From contig NZ_QCYG01000002.1 in assembly GCF_003072065.1 (NCBI RefSeq), positions 372,001 to 436,000 of the forward strand: a stretch of 64,000 nt of DNA, written 5' to 3'. The DNA comes from Thalassorhabdomicrobium marinisediminis (GTDB lineage Bacteria > Pseudomonadota > Alphaproteobacteria > Rhodobacterales > Rhodobacteraceae). The notes below the pieces were generated by a model. The model did no database searches. It saw only the letters and a list, made by a program, of their open reading frames with translations, and was not told where the DNA came from. Positions 55,327-63,930 of this stretch are shown here, one piece after another. The translations under genes and the position numbers were made by a program. How positions within the stretch are numbered: the stretch's first letter is position 1; the number at the start of each line of letters is the position of its first letter.

Positions 55327-57036
55327 ATGCGCCGATTGCTCCTCACCACGACCCTGCTTCTGACCGGCCTTGCGCCTTTGCCCGCGTTGGCGGATGACGT
55401 CGCCCTGCTGCTGGGGGCGGAACGCTATGACCGGCTGGACCGGGTGCGCCGCGCGGACAACCTGTTGCAGGCGTCGGAGCGGCTGGAACGCCTCGGGTTC
55501 GAGGTGCTCGGCCGCGCCAACCCCAAAGCTGGCGCCGCGACCGATCTGGCGCGCGCCTTTCAGGATCAGGCGGCAGAGGCCGAACGCCTTGTGGTCGCGA
55601 TGTCGGGGCATTTCGTGACCGACGGCACCCGCACGTGGTTGCTGACCGCCGAGGCGCGCACGCCGGACCTGTTCTCGGTGCAGGGCCAAGCGCTGTCGCT
55701 GGACAGCGTGCTACAGGTTCTGGCCACGCGGCCCGGGCAAGCGGTGCTGCTGCTGGGCGAGGGGGACCGCCGCAGCCTTGATCTGGGCGGTTCCGCGCTG
55801 CGCCCCGGCGTTGGCGCGCTTGAGATCCCCCAAGGGGTCACCGTGATTCGCGCCACCCCGTCGAACGCCGCGGCCCTGCTTGCGGGCGTGCTCACCGAAC
55901 CGGCGGCTGAACTGGGCAGCGGGCTGCGCGACCGCGAGGGTGTCACCGTCGAAGGGTTCCTGCCCGCCGATTGGGTGCTGATGCCCGCCGAAGAGGACGC
56001 CAATGAGGCCCCGCAAGGCGGGCTTTTCTCGCCCCGGCCCCCCTCGGGGCCCAGTGACGAAGACCTGAACATCGAAGCCGACCTGTGGGACCGCGCCACT
56101 CAGGCCGACACGATCGAAGCCTATCGCACCTATATCAACCGCTATCCCAACGGGCGTTTCGCAGCCGAGGCGCGCAGCCAGATCGAAGAGATCCAGTCCG
56201 ATCCGAACCGCAACGCCCGCCGCGCGGAAGAGGCTTTGTCGCTGGACCGCGCCGCCCGCCGGTCGATCCAGAACAATCTGACGCTGCTGGACTACAACAC
56301 CCGCGGCGTGGACGGGATCTTCGGCTCGGGCACCCGCCGCGCCATCACCAACTGGCAACAGTCGAACGGCTTCCCGCAGACCTCATACCTTACGCGGGAC
56401 CAGATCAGCCTGCTTGATGCGCAGGCCGCCCGAAGGCAGGCCGAGATCGAGGCCGAGGAAGAGCGGGAACGCGCCCGCGCCGAAGCGCGCGACCGCAACT
56501 ACTGGTCCGAGACCGGCGCGCGCGGCGATGCGCCGGGGCTTCGCGCCTATTTGGATCGCTACCCTGACGGGCTGTTCTCCGACATCGCCAAATCGCGACT
56601 GGCGACCATCGAAGACCTGCGGCGCGAACAGGCGGAAGCCGAGGATCGGGCTGCTTGGGCCGAAGCGCGCGAGGATGACGTGATCGCCTCTTATCAGGAA
56701 TATCTGGCGTCCTATCCGTCGGGCGTCTTTGCCGAACAGGCCCGCGCCCGGATCGAGGAATTGTCCGCCCCCCGGGTGACGCAGGCACAGATCCGGCAGG
56801 CCCGCGACGAGGAGGATGCGCTGCGCCTCTCGGGGATCCGCGCGCAACTGCTTGAGCTGCGCCTGCGCGATCTTGGCCACAATCCCGGACGGCTGGACGG
56901 ACGGGTGGACGGGGACACCCGCGACGCGATCCGCGCCTATCAGCAAAGCGAGGGGCTGACGCCCACGGGATATGTGGACCGGGCGACGGCGGTGAAGCTC
57001 TTGACCGGCTCCATCGGGTTCGACTTCAGCGACTAG
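55327..57036 (+). CDS. Cysteine-free caspase-like envelope protein with peptidoglycan-binding domains
   Basis: The 569-residue protein has a signal peptide (about 1-22). Residues about 24-215 look like a caspase-type fold (VALLLGAERYDRLDRV, AMSGHFV with H95), but the catalytic-cysteine strand reads LLLGEGDRRSL and the whole protein has no cysteine, so it cannot be a cysteine protease. Three YLxxYPxGxF repeats follow (near 255, 393, 444), interleaved with two PG_binding_1-type domains (about 308-360 and 500-565, VDGIFGSGTRRAI and LDGRVDGDTRDAI). It is probably a periplasmic peptidoglycan-bound scaffold. AAGAAAGGA precedes ATG 55327. Confidence 0.85.
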   Translation: MRRLLLTTTLLLTGLAPLPALADDVALLLGAERYDRLDRVRRADNLLQASERLERLGFEVLGRANPKAGAATDLARAFQDQAAEAERLVVAMSGHFVTDGTRTWLLTAEARTPDLFSVQGQALSLDSVLQVLATRPGQAVLLLGEGDRRSLDLGGSALRPGVGALEIPQGVTVIRATPSNAAALLAGVLTEPAAELGSGLRDREGVTVEGFLPADWVLMPAEEDANEAPQGGLFSPRPPSGPSDEDLNIEADLWDRATQADTIEAYRTYINRYPNGRFAAEARSQIEEIQSDPNRNARRAEEALSLDRAARRSIQNNLTLLDYNTRGVDGIFGSGTRRAITNWQQSNGFPQTSYLTRDQISLLDAQAARRQAEIEAEEERERARAEARDRNYWSETGARGDAPGLRAYLDRYPDGLFSDIAKSRLATIEDLRREQAEAEDRAAWAEAREDDVIASYQEYLASYPSGVFAEQARARIEELSAPRVTQAQIRQARDEEDALRLSGIRAQLLELRLRDLGHNPGRLDGRVDGDTRDAIRAYQQSEGLTPTGYVDRATAVKLLTGSIGFDFSD

Positions 57037-57041
57037 ACGTG

Positions 57042-57074
57042 AAACGCCCCGCCAGCTCAGGCTGACGGGGCGTT
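57042..57074. terminator. Hairpin between two convergent genes
   Basis: A 14-bp stem with one mismatch (AACGCCCCGCCAGC / GCTGACGGGGCGTT) and a TCAG loop lies between the caspase-like and PPC genes. Neither side has a good T-run (GCGTTTCG on the plus strand), so it may act as a weak terminator in both directions. Confidence 0.6.
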
Positions 57075-57098
57075 GCGTTTCGCCAGTGCGCGCGAGGA

Positions 57099-58304
57099 TC
57101 AGGGCTGCGCGGGAACGTAGCGTTCGAACAGCAGCCGGATCGGGCCGCTCGCCGCGCTGTCGACCTGTTTCACGGCCACAAGATAGGTTCCCGCCTGCAC
57201 CCGCACCGTCAGCTGCGAATCAAGCGAGTTCATCGAATCGTCGTTGTAGCCCACCTGACGGCCCAGATCGTCATACATCGTCAAAAGCGGATCGCCGTAG
57301 CCCTGTGCGATGGCTTCGACCAGCACCAGACCGGGCTGTGTCACCTCGAAGGCATACCACGCGGCGGTGCCGGTTGCGGTCAGGTCTTCGCGCTGACGGG
57401 TCTGCAACTCGCCCAGATCGGTGACGGGGTAAGCGCCGTCGAGCGGCGGGCTCGCTTCGCCTCGGTCATAAAGGTTGCGTTGCACTTCCAGCGGGTCATA
57501 GGCCTTGGCGGTCACGGTGATCGCTGCGGTCTCGTCCCCGTAGGTGCTGATGGCGATGCAATAGTCCCCTGCGGCCAGCGGCTCGACCATGTCGATCCGG
57601 CTGTTGAGCCCGTCGAAATCGTCGTTCTCGGCCAGCCAGCCGCCGTTGCTATCATAAAGCGTCAGGATCGGATCGGCGCTTTCGTTCTCGGCGGTGAAGG
57701 TGACCGAAGTGGGCGCGTCGAGGCTGAGGCGATAGTAGCGCTGATCGCGCCACGGGTTCTGTGCGGGTTCGCCCAGCGCCAACGCCTGCGCGTTCGCCAT
57801 GTCGCAACCGCCCGTGTCGTCCGGCGTGCCCATCTCGAACCCCGGGGTCAGCGCCTCATGCTCGCTTCGGCCCGCGCGCAGGAACCCGGTCAGCGGCGTG
57901 CCGTCGAAGCTGCGCAACGCGGCGCAATAGGTGCCGGCGGCCAGGTCGGTTTCGATGCGGCTGGCGGCATCGCCGCCGCTGTCGTCGTCCGAGGCGACGA
58001 GCTCTCCGGCGGCGTTGCGCAGATCAAGGACCGTGTCGCCCCCGCCGCGGCCCTGCGCCTCGATCCGGTAGGCCCCGGCCTCGGACACGGTGAACAGGCC
58101 GACATATTCGTTCTGCATCAGCACCAGCGCCATCTGCTCAAGATAATCGGGGGCGGTCGCAAGGTCCGACGCGCCCTCCTCTCCGCCCAGCCATTGGCCG
58201 GCGGCACCGATGCCCCCGCAAAGCGAATCGTCCTGCGCGGCGGCGGGCAGGGCGGCAAGGGCAAACAGGCCCGTGATCAGGGCGGTGGAAAGTGAACGCG
58301 GCAT
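57099..58304 (-). CDS. Secreted protein with PPC-like beta-sandwich repeats
   Basis: The 401-residue protein has a signal peptide (about 1-24, LFALAALPAAAQ). The rest holds three repeats of a pre-peptidase C-terminal-like sandwich, each with a DxxLxLxDxxG strand (VLDLRNAAGE, ILTLYDSNGG, LLTMYDDLGR) and an AGxYxxAxxxxD strand (AAGTYCAALRSFD, AAGDYCIAISTYG, QAGTYLVAVKQVD). The first two pairs carry cysteines that could form disulfides. No catalytic domain is visible; binding or structural role in the envelope is likely. AAAGG precedes ATG 58304. Confidence 0.82.
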   Translation of the reverse strand: MPRSLSTALITGLFALAALPAAAQDDSLCGGIGAAGQWLGGEEGASDLATAPDYLEQMALVLMQNEYVGLFTVSEAGAYRIEAQGRGGGDTVLDLRNAAGELVASDDDSGGDAASRIETDLAAGTYCAALRSFDGTPLTGFLRAGRSEHEALTPGFEMGTPDDTGGCDMANAQALALGEPAQNPWRDQRYYRLSLDAPTSVTFTAENESADPILTLYDSNGGWLAENDDFDGLNSRIDMVEPLAAGDYCIAISTYGDETAAITVTAKAYDPLEVQRNLYDRGEASPPLDGAYPVTDLGELQTRQREDLTATGTAAWYAFEVTQPGLVLVEAIAQGYGDPLLTMYDDLGRQVGYNDDSMNSLDSQLTVRVQAGTYLVAVKQVDSAASGPIRLLFERYVPAQP

Positions 58305-58401
58305 AAAATGACCTTTCTGCTGGAAATTCATGCCGCAGCGTAAGCGGGGCGCTGCGCCTTGGCTAGATGCACTGCACAGCGTCTGTCAAAGAAAGCGGGC
58401 A

Positions 58402-58437
58402 AAGAAAAAGCCGCGTCCGATGGCTCGGCGCGGCTTT
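58402..58437 (-). terminator. Intrinsic terminator of rpmJ
   Basis: On the minus strand a 9-bp stem (AAAGCCGCG / CGCGGCTTT) is followed by TTTCTTTG; it lies 23 bases after the rpmJ stop. Confidence 0.9.
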
Positions 58438-58459
58438 CAAAACTTGGCTGGTGTCACCC

Positions 58460-58585
58460 TTAGCCCTGGCGGGCCTTGAACCGGCGCTGGGTCTTGTTGA
58501 TGACGTAAACGCGGCCCTTGCGGCGCACAACGCGGCAATCGCGGTGGCGGTTTTTCAGCGACCGGAGGGAGTTACGAACTTTCAT
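58460..58585 (-). CDS. rpmJ: 50S ribosomal protein L36
   Basis: This short gene, easily missed, encodes 41 residues: [17 protein letters not shown] followed by [18 protein letters not shown] and KARQG. This is the L36 type of alphaproteobacteria, with a single cysteine rather than the zinc-binding set (C+ form lost). It sits outside the large ribosomal operon, followed by its own terminator, and downstream of tRNA-Val on the same strand. Confidence 0.95.
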   Translation of the reverse strand: MKVRNSLRSLKNRHRDCRVVRRKGRVYVINKTQRRFKARQG

Positions 58586-58663
58586 CGTTCTGTCCTGTGT
58601 CTCGCGGCGCGTGAAAAGCGCCTTTGTTTCGTTCATGCGCTGCGGCCAGCGCGGTTAAATTCA

Positions 58664-58738
58664 TGGTGGGCGATACTGGGATCGAACCAGTGACCCCTTC
58701 GATGTCAACGAAGTGCTCTACCGCTGAGCTAATCACCC
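58664..58738 (-). tRNA. tRNA-Val (anticodon GAC)
   Basis: The 75-base sequence folds as a cloverleaf with a 7-bp acceptor stem (GGGTGAT / ATCGCCC, one G-T pair), the D-arm block TAGCTCAGCGGTAGAGC, an anticodon stem CTTCG/CGAAG enclosing TTGACAT, and the T-arm GGTTCGATCC. The anticodon is GAC, reading valine codons. The CCA tail is encoded. It lies just upstream of rpmJ on the same strand and could share its transcript. Confidence 0.97.
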
Positions 58739-58893
58739 ATCCCGCCTTGCAAGTGCCGCCCCTAAACGAAAAGGGACGCGCAAGTGCGCGTCGGTTGCGG
58801 GGTCTATATAAAGAGTCGGCGCGGGGATCAAGGACTTTTGGCAAACGAATGAAATGCGCTACAACATGAGTGTGAAAGGACGGCCCAACGCGT

Positions 58894-59760
58894 ATGAAAA
58901 CGGATATTTCCTTCAAGCTGCAGCGCCCGGCTGAGCGCTCGACCTCGGTCGTCTTTGCCTCGCCCCATTCGGGCCGGATGTATCCGGTGGCCTTTCTGAA
59001 TAGGTCGGTTCTGGATGAACATCAGGTACGCTCGTCCGAGGATGCCTTTGTCGATGACCTGTTCGCGCCGGTCGTCGAACATGGCGCGCCCTTCCTGATG
59101 GCGCAGGCGCCGCGCGCCTATCTGGACCTCAACCGCGCCCCGGAAGAGCTGGACCCGTCGGTGATCGAAGGCGTGCGCCGCCATGCCCACAACCCGCGCA
59201 TCGCCAGCGGGCTGGGGGTGATTCCCCGCGTCGTGTCCAACGGGCGGGCGATCTACAGCGGCAAGCTGCCGCTGGCCGAGGCGCACAGCCGAATCGCCAC
59301 CGTCTGGCGGCCCTATCACGACACGTTGCAGATGCTCATGGATGAGGCGCAAAGCCAGTTCGGTGAGGCAATCCTCATCGATTGTCATTCCATGCCCCAC
59401 GAAGCCCTTGAAAGCGTGGGGCCGCCCGGCGGGGCGCGGCCCGATGTGGTGCTGGGCGACCGGTTCGGCGCGGCGGCAGCCTCATCGGTGGTGGACCAGA
59501 TCGAACAGGCCTTTGCGGCGGCCGGGTTCAAGGTGGCGCGCAACATGCCCTTTGCCGGCGCCTATATCTGCCAGACCTACGGCCGCCCGTCGCGCCGCAG
59601 CCACGCGGTGCAGGTCGAGATCGACCGCTCGCTTTACATGGACGAGGCGACGATCACCCCGAACGAGAATTACGAGCCTGTCAAAGCGGTGCTGCGCGAC
59701 GTGATCGGCGAATTGGCAAAGATCGGCCGCCCGGAAAACGCCCGCGTCGCGGCGGAATAG
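58894..59760 (+). CDS. N-formylglutamate amidohydrolase family protein
   Basis: The 288-residue protein matches the N-formylglutamate amidohydrolase (HutG2-like) family: FASPHSGRMYP, RSSEDAFVDDLF, DLNRAPEELDP, IDCHSMPH and FAGAYICQTYGRP. The enzymes release formate from N-formyl amino acids, as in the last step of one histidine-degradation route, but no hut genes are near, so another formyl or related substrate is possible. The conserved histidines in PHSG and DCHSMP are likely metal ligands. dinB ends 3 bases beyond its stop. Confidence 0.87.
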   Translation: MKTDISFKLQRPAERSTSVVFASPHSGRMYPVAFLNRSVLDEHQVRSSEDAFVDDLFAPVVEHGAPFLMAQAPRAYLDLNRAPEELDPSVIEGVRRHAHNPRIASGLGVIPRVVSNGRAIYSGKLPLAEAHSRIATVWRPYHDTLQMLMDEAQSQFGEAILIDCHSMPHEALESVGPPGGARPDVVLGDRFGAAAASSVVDQIEQAFAAAGFKVARNMPFAGAYICQTYGRPSRRSHAVQVEIDRSLYMDEATITPNENYEPVKAVLRDVIGELAKIGRPENARVAAE

Positions 59761-59763
59761 CCC

Positions 59764-61017
59764 CTAGCGCAGGGCGCGGCCCTTCACGATGGCGTCCGCC
59801 CCGAAGCGTTCGCGAATCGCATCCGCTGCGCGTTCCGCTTCCGCCCGTTTGCCCGCATCGGGGTCGAGCAGATCGCCTTCGCGATCGGCGTCCGAAGCGT
59901 CCACCAGATCGGAAATCCCCACCCCCAAGAGCCGGTAGGGCCCCTGATCGCCCACCTGATCGAACAGGCCGCGTGCCGTGCGGTAGATCGTGTCGGCCAG
60001 TTGCGTCGGCTGATGCAGGCTCAGGCGTTTGCTCAGCAGCTTGTGATTCGCGCGCTTCAGTTTGAGCGTGACGACGCGGCCCGCCTTGGCCTTGGCCTTG
60101 GCGCGCCCCGAGACCTTTTCGGCCATCCGCCAGATATGCCCGTCAAGGATGTCGGGGTCGTTGGTGTCCTCGTGAAACGTCGTCTCGTTACTAAGCCCCT
60201 TCACCGGCGTGTGCGCGCTGATGCGGCGGCCATCCTCTCCGCGGGCAAGGGCGTAGAGCCGCTCCCCCATGCTGCCGAAGCGGTCGTGCAGGTCGCGGCG
60301 ATCCCAGCGCAGAAGGTCGTCGAAGGTGCGGATGCCCGCCGCCGCCAGCGACTGCTGCGCCACCGGGCCGATGCCCCAGATCAGCTTGACCGGCTTGGGG
60401 CGCAGAAACGCGGTCGTTTCTTCTTTGCCGATCACGGAAAACCCGCGCGGCTTGTCGAGGTCAGAGGCCACTTTCGCCAGAAACTTGTTGTGACTCAAAC
60501 CGATAGAGCCGGTGATGCCGATCTCCTCCTGCATCCGTTTGGTCAACCGCGCGAGCATTACCGCAGGCGGCGCGCCATGCAGTTTGGCGGTGCCGGACAG
60601 GTCCATGAACGCCTCATCCAGCGACAAAGGCTCCACCGTGGGGGTGAGTTCATCCATCAAGGCGCGCACCTGCCGCGACACTTCGACGTAGCGCTCCATC
60701 CGGCCTTTGACGAAGACCGCCTCGGGGCAGAGTTTGAGCGCCTGAAACGACGGCATGGCCGAACGCACGCCCTTGATCCGCGCGATATAGCAGCAGGTCG
60801 AGACCACCCCGCGCTTGCCGCCGCCGATGATCACCGGCTTGCCTTCGAGTTCGGGATTGTCGCGTTTTTCCACGCTGGCATAGAAAGCGTCGCAATCCAT
60901 GTGCGCGATGGTCAGGTTGAACAATTCGGGATGTGAGGTCACGCGCGGAGAGCGGCACTCGGGGCAGCGAGTGCCGTCATCGAAGGTGTGCAGACAGGCG
61001 CGGCAAAGGGCGGGCAT
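59764..61017 (-). CDS. dinB: DNA polymerase IV (DinB) with N-terminal zinc ribbon
   Basis: The 417-residue Y-family polymerase has the palm motifs AHMDCDAFYASVEK and LSLDEAFMD with the catalytic acidic residues, finger/thumb segments GLSHNKFLAKVASD and WGIGPVAQQSL, and a little-finger domain (about 260-370). Before the polymerase there is a zinc-ribbon-like stretch with C5, C8, C18 and C21 (CRACLHTF and CPECRSP). Translesion synthesis past damaged bases is the expected role. ATG 61017 includes the ribbon; the open frame upstream of it has no similarity. Confidence 0.95.
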   Translation of the reverse strand: MPALCRACLHTFDDGTRCPECRSPRVTSHPELFNLTIAHMDCDAFYASVEKRDNPELEGKPVIIGGGKRGVVSTCCYIARIKGVRSAMPSFQALKLCPEAVFVKGRMERYVEVSRQVRALMDELTPTVEPLSLDEAFMDLSGTAKLHGAPPAVMLARLTKRMQEEIGITGSIGLSHNKFLAKVASDLDKPRGFSVIGKEETTAFLRPKPVKLIWGIGPVAQQSLAAAGIRTFDDLLRWDRRDLHDRFGSMGERLYALARGEDGRRISAHTPVKGLSNETTFHEDTNDPDILDGHIWRMAEKVSGRAKAKAKAGRVVTLKLKRANHKLLSKRLSLHQPTQLADTIYRTARGLFDQVGDQGPYRLLGVGISDLVDASDADREGDLLDPDAGKRAEAERAADAIRERFGADAIVKGRALR

Positions 61018-61053
61018 GGACCCTATTACCGACAGCGGGGGAGGTGTGGCAAG

Positions 61054-61092
61054 CCGGCCCTTCGGGGAGAGTTTAGCAGGGTCAGATGAAGC
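61054..61092. repeat. Dispersed intergenic repeat, copy 2
   Basis: The 39-base partner of the element at 34853, in the same orientation. It differs only in the middle (GCAGG in place of TCGG). It lies between dinB and the SPFH gene in a region with no other feature. Confidence 0.75.
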
Positions 61093-61207
61093 AGGGGGCG
61101 GGCGCATCGCCCCTGCGTTGCGACAGCAGGGCCGCCGCGCTAGACTGGCCTGCGCAACGGGGGCCTTGCGGGCAATTACGCCCAACCCGTTCACCTCAGA
61201 GGGTTAC

Positions 61208-62101
61208 ATGGATTTCGAACAAGCACTGACGGACCTGATCGGCGGCAACCTTGTGTTGCTCTTGCTGGCCGCCTTCATCATCATTTCCATTTTCACCGGC
61301 GTGCGCATCGTGCCGCAGTCGGAGAAGTTCGTGATCGAACGGTTCGGGCGGCTGCGGGCGGTGCTGGGGCCGGGGATCAATTTCATCATCCCGTTTCTGG
61401 ACCGGGTGGCGCACAAGATTTCGATACTCGAGCGCCAGTTGCCCACCATGGCGCAGGACGCGATCACCAGCGACAACGTGTTGGTGCAGGTCGAGACAAG
61501 CGTGTTCTACCGCATCACAGAGCCGGAAAAGACCGTCTATCGGATCCGCGATGTGGATGGGGCGATCTCGACCACGGTGGCAGGGATCGTGCGTTCGGAG
61601 ATCGGCAAGATGGAGCTGGATCAGGTGCAGGCGAACCGCACCGGGCTGATCCTTGCAATTCAGGACCAGTTGGCCGCGCAGGTCGATGACTGGGGGATCG
61701 AGGTGACGCGGGCCGAAATTTTGGACGTGAACCTTGATGAGGCCACCCGTGCGGCGATGTTGCAGCAGCTCAACGCCGAGCGCGCGCGGCGGGCTCAGGT
61801 GACCGAGGCCGAGGGTTTGAAGCGGGCGGTCGAGCTGCAGGCCGATGCGGAGCTTTACGCGGCTGAGCAGGCGGCCAAGGCCCGGCGGGTCTCGGCGGAT
61901 GCCGAAGCCTATGCCACGCAGGTCGTCGCCGTGGCCATCGCCGAGAACGGGCTGGAGGCGGCGCAGTATCAGGTGGCGCTGAAACAGGTCGAGGCGGTGA
62001 ATGCGCTCAGCAGCGCGTCGGGCAGCAACACGGTCGTCCTGCCGGCCAATCTGGTCGAGAGCTTCGGCGACGCTTTCAGGATGTTGAAAGGACGGGGGTA
62101 G
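61208..62101 (+). CDS. SPFH/Band 7 (stomatin/QmcA-like) membrane protein
   Basis: The 297-residue protein has one N-terminal transmembrane helix (about 14-35), the SPFH core (VPQSEKFVIERFGRLRAVLGPG, VQVETSVFYRI, GIVRSEIGKMELDQV) and a coiled-coil, alanine/glutamate-rich tail (about 195-260). Such proteins form oligomeric membrane microdomain scaffolds, often holding proteases or NfeD partners. The NfeD gene starts one base after its stop. AGAGGG lies before ATG 61208. Confidence 0.93.
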   Translation: MDFEQALTDLIGGNLVLLLLAAFIIISIFTGVRIVPQSEKFVIERFGRLRAVLGPGINFIIPFLDRVAHKISILERQLPTMAQDAITSDNVLVQVETSVFYRITEPEKTVYRIRDVDGAISTTVAGIVRSEIGKMELDQVQANRTGLILAIQDQLAAQVDDWGIEVTRAEILDVNLDEATRAAMLQQLNAERARRAQVTEAEGLKRAVELQADAELYAAEQAAKARRVSADAEAYATQVVAVAIAENGLEAAQYQVALKQVEAVNALSSASGSNTVVLPANLVESFGDAFRMLKGRG

Positions 62102-62102
62102 C

Positions 62103-62378
62103 ATGAACTGGTTCAATGAATGGTGGGTCTGGATCGTGCTGGCGCTGGTGCTGGCGATCGTCGAGGTTGTGTTGCCGGGCTGGATCTTCTTCGGCTTCGC
62201 GGTCGGTGCCTTCTTCATGGGCGCGATGATCTGGATGGGCGTGGGCACCGGCATGTCGCTGGCCTGGTCGCTGGTGTTCTTCGCGGTGCTGTCGCTGGTG
62301 GCTTATATCATCATGCGGCAGTTGTTCGGCGTGCGGCGCGGGCAGTCGAAGATCTGGGACCGCGACATCAACGATTAA
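62103..62378 (+). CDS. Short NfeD-like membrane protein
   Basis: The 91-residue protein has two to three hydrophobic segments (WIVLALVLAIVEVVLPGWIFF, SLVFFAVLSLVAYIIM) and ends in a charged GQSKIWDRDIND. It is the short type (only membrane helices, no OB-fold soluble domain) that accompanies QmcA-like SPFH proteins. The two genes are nearly contiguous and must act together in membrane quality control or microdomain formation. Target unknown. Confidence 0.88.
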   Translation: MNWFNEWWVWIVLALVLAIVEVVLPGWIFFGFAVGAFFMGAMIWMGVGTGMSLAWSLVFFAVLSLVAYIIMRQLFGVRRGQSKIWDRDIND

Positions 62379-62391
62379 ACAAGACCGGCAG

Positions 62392-62423
62392 AAAAAAGGC
62401 CCCGCGCGCGATGCGGCGGGGCC
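62392..62423 (-). terminator. Intrinsic terminator (minus strand) of the small-paralog genes
   Basis: GGCCCCGC and GCGGGGCC form an 8-bp stem; on the minus strand it is followed by TTTTTT, on the plus strand only by AGTTTGG. It therefore best ends minus-strand transcription coming from 62498-62908, and may also slow transcription from nfeD. Confidence 0.82.
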
Positions 62424-62497
62424 AGTTTGGTCTGTACACGAGGAAGATTTGTCCGAGGGACAGATCGGACAGAGGCAGTGACAGACGTCCGTGTGGC

Positions 62498-62710
62498 TCA
62501 GCGGATGGCGAAAAGGCCCCCTTCGCGGCCCGCCATGGTGAGCGCTTGTTGGGTCAGGCCGCGGCGCACATCGGCATCGACCATGTCCAGCGGGCCGGGC
62601 ACGGCGCAAGGATAGCGGAAGGTGCGGCCCTGTTTGGCGATGTCGACGCGGGCTTCATAGGTGCCGGCGGCGAGATTGTAGCGGATGTTTCCAAGCGAAA
62701 TATCTGGCAT
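62498..62710 (-). CDS. Small protein of unknown family, paralog B
   Basis: The 70-residue protein (MPDISLGNIRYNLAAGTYEA) is related to the gene just upstream: both share I-S/T-L-x-x-IRY near the start, then YRxxV/YPCAV-like and GP motifs, and a helical end. No transmembrane helix or signal is seen. AAGGACC precedes ATG 62710. I do not recognise the family. The pair is followed by a minus-strand terminator. Confidence 0.72.
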   Translation of the reverse strand: MPDISLGNIRYNLAAGTYEARVDIAKQGRTFRYPCAVPGPLDMVDADVRRGLTQQALTMAGREGGLFAIR

Positions 62711-62725
62711 GGGATCGGGTCCTTC

Positions 62726-62908
62726 TCAGGCTGTGCGGATGCGCTGGCGGCGGGCATGGCCCAGCAGCGCGCTTTTGACATGGATGGGGTCGAGGGAGGC
62801 CGGGCCGTCCACGCGGCAGCGGTAGGTCAGCGGCCCGTCGTGGCTGGGCAGGACGACCGCGCCTTCAAACCGGCGATTGGTGTAGCGAATGTCGGACAGC
62901 GTGATCAT
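62726..62908 (-). CDS. Small protein of unknown family, paralog A
   Basis: The 60-residue protein begins MITLSDIRYTNRRFEGA and contains TYRCRVDGPASLDPIH and a basic C-terminus (GHARRQRIRTA). It aligns over its full length with paralog B, 15 bases downstream on the same strand. GGGGAAGAG precedes ATG 62908. Function unknown; basic residues and small size would allow nucleic-acid binding, which is speculation. Confidence 0.72.
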   Translation of the reverse strand: MITLSDIRYTNRRFEGAVVLPSHDGPLTYRCRVDGPASLDPIHVKSALLGHARRQRIRTA

Positions 62909-63095
62909 ATGCTCTTCCCCAATAATAAGCGCCTTGTGTCGGCGTCTGATACCAGCACAACACACAGGCTTGCTTTTGGTTCCAAAAGGGGGTTGCAAAA
63001 TCGAAAACGCCGGTCCCACAGAATCGTGAGTCCGGCGTGAGAGTCGCACCAGGGGGCCGGTTTGCCCCAATCTATCATAGAGAGAATCGGGGCCG

Positions 63096-63812
63096 TTAAC
63101 CGGTACGGAACTCCGCCGAGATGGCCTGTGCGGCGGCCCGGGGGTCGTCGCTTTTCCAGATCGGGCGGCCAACCACCACGTGGTCCGCCCCGTTCGAGAT
63201 GGCCTCGGCCGGTGTGGTCACGCGCTTCTGGTCGCCCAGATCGGCCCCGGCGGGGCGCACGCCCGGTGTGACGATCAGCTTGCCGCGCGCCTCCGGCAGG
63301 GCGCGGATCAGGGCGGCTTCCTGCGGTGAGGCGATCACCCCGTCAGCCCCGTTGGACAGCGCAACCCCGGCGCGTTCCTGCACCAGATCGGTCAGGCTGC
63401 CCGCCTTCATGCAAGAGGCATCGAGGTCGTCACGGTCCAGCGAGGTGAGGATCGTCACCGCAAGGATCTTCATGTCGGTGCCGCCCTTGCCCTCGGCCGC
63501 GGCGCGCACCACGTGGGGGTCGCCGTGGACCGTCAGGAAATCGTGTCCGAACCGCGCCAGGCCGCGCACGGCTGCTTCGACCGTGGCCCCGATGTCGAAC
63601 AGCTTCATGTCGAGGAAAATGCGTTTGCCGTGCTCGTCCGCCAACTCGTTGGCGAGCGCCAGCCCGCCGCCGGTGAGCATGCCCAGCCCGATCTTGTAGA
63701 ACGACACCGCGTCGCCCAGCCGCTCGGCCATGGCGAGCCCCTGCAGCGCGTCGGCCATATCAAGGGCCACGATGAGGCGGTCGTCGGAGGGGCGGGCGTC
63801 GGTGGGTGTCAT
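63096..63812 (-). CDS. pyrF: Orotidine 5'-phosphate decarboxylase
   Basis: The 238-residue TIM-barrel enzyme performs the last step of UMP synthesis. It shows RLIVALDMADALQG, SFYKIGLGMLTGGG, the catalytic FLDMKLFDIGATV and HVVVGRPIWKSDDP. AAGGAG precedes ATG 63812, whereas the open frame upstream has no similarity. The gap of 187 bases to the small paralog A has no recognisable terminator. Confidence 0.96.
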   Translation of the reverse strand: MTPTDARPSDDRLIVALDMADALQGLAMAERLGDAVSFYKIGLGMLTGGGLALANELADEHGKRIFLDMKLFDIGATVEAAVRGLARFGHDFLTVHGDPHVVRAAAEGKGGTDMKILAVTILTSLDRDDLDASCMKAGSLTDLVQERAGVALSNGADGVIASPQEAALIRALPEARGKLIVTPGVRPAGADLGDQKRVTTPAEAISNGADHVVVGRPIWKSDDPRAAAQAISAEFRTG

Positions 63813-63930
63813 GGGCGGGCTCCTTGGGTTGCGGCCTTCTACGGTGCCAGCCATCGCAGGGCAAGTTTGGAACCTGCGCGCCGATGGACGGGTTAGCTTG
63901 GTATAGACCACAATGAATAGGACGTTTCCC

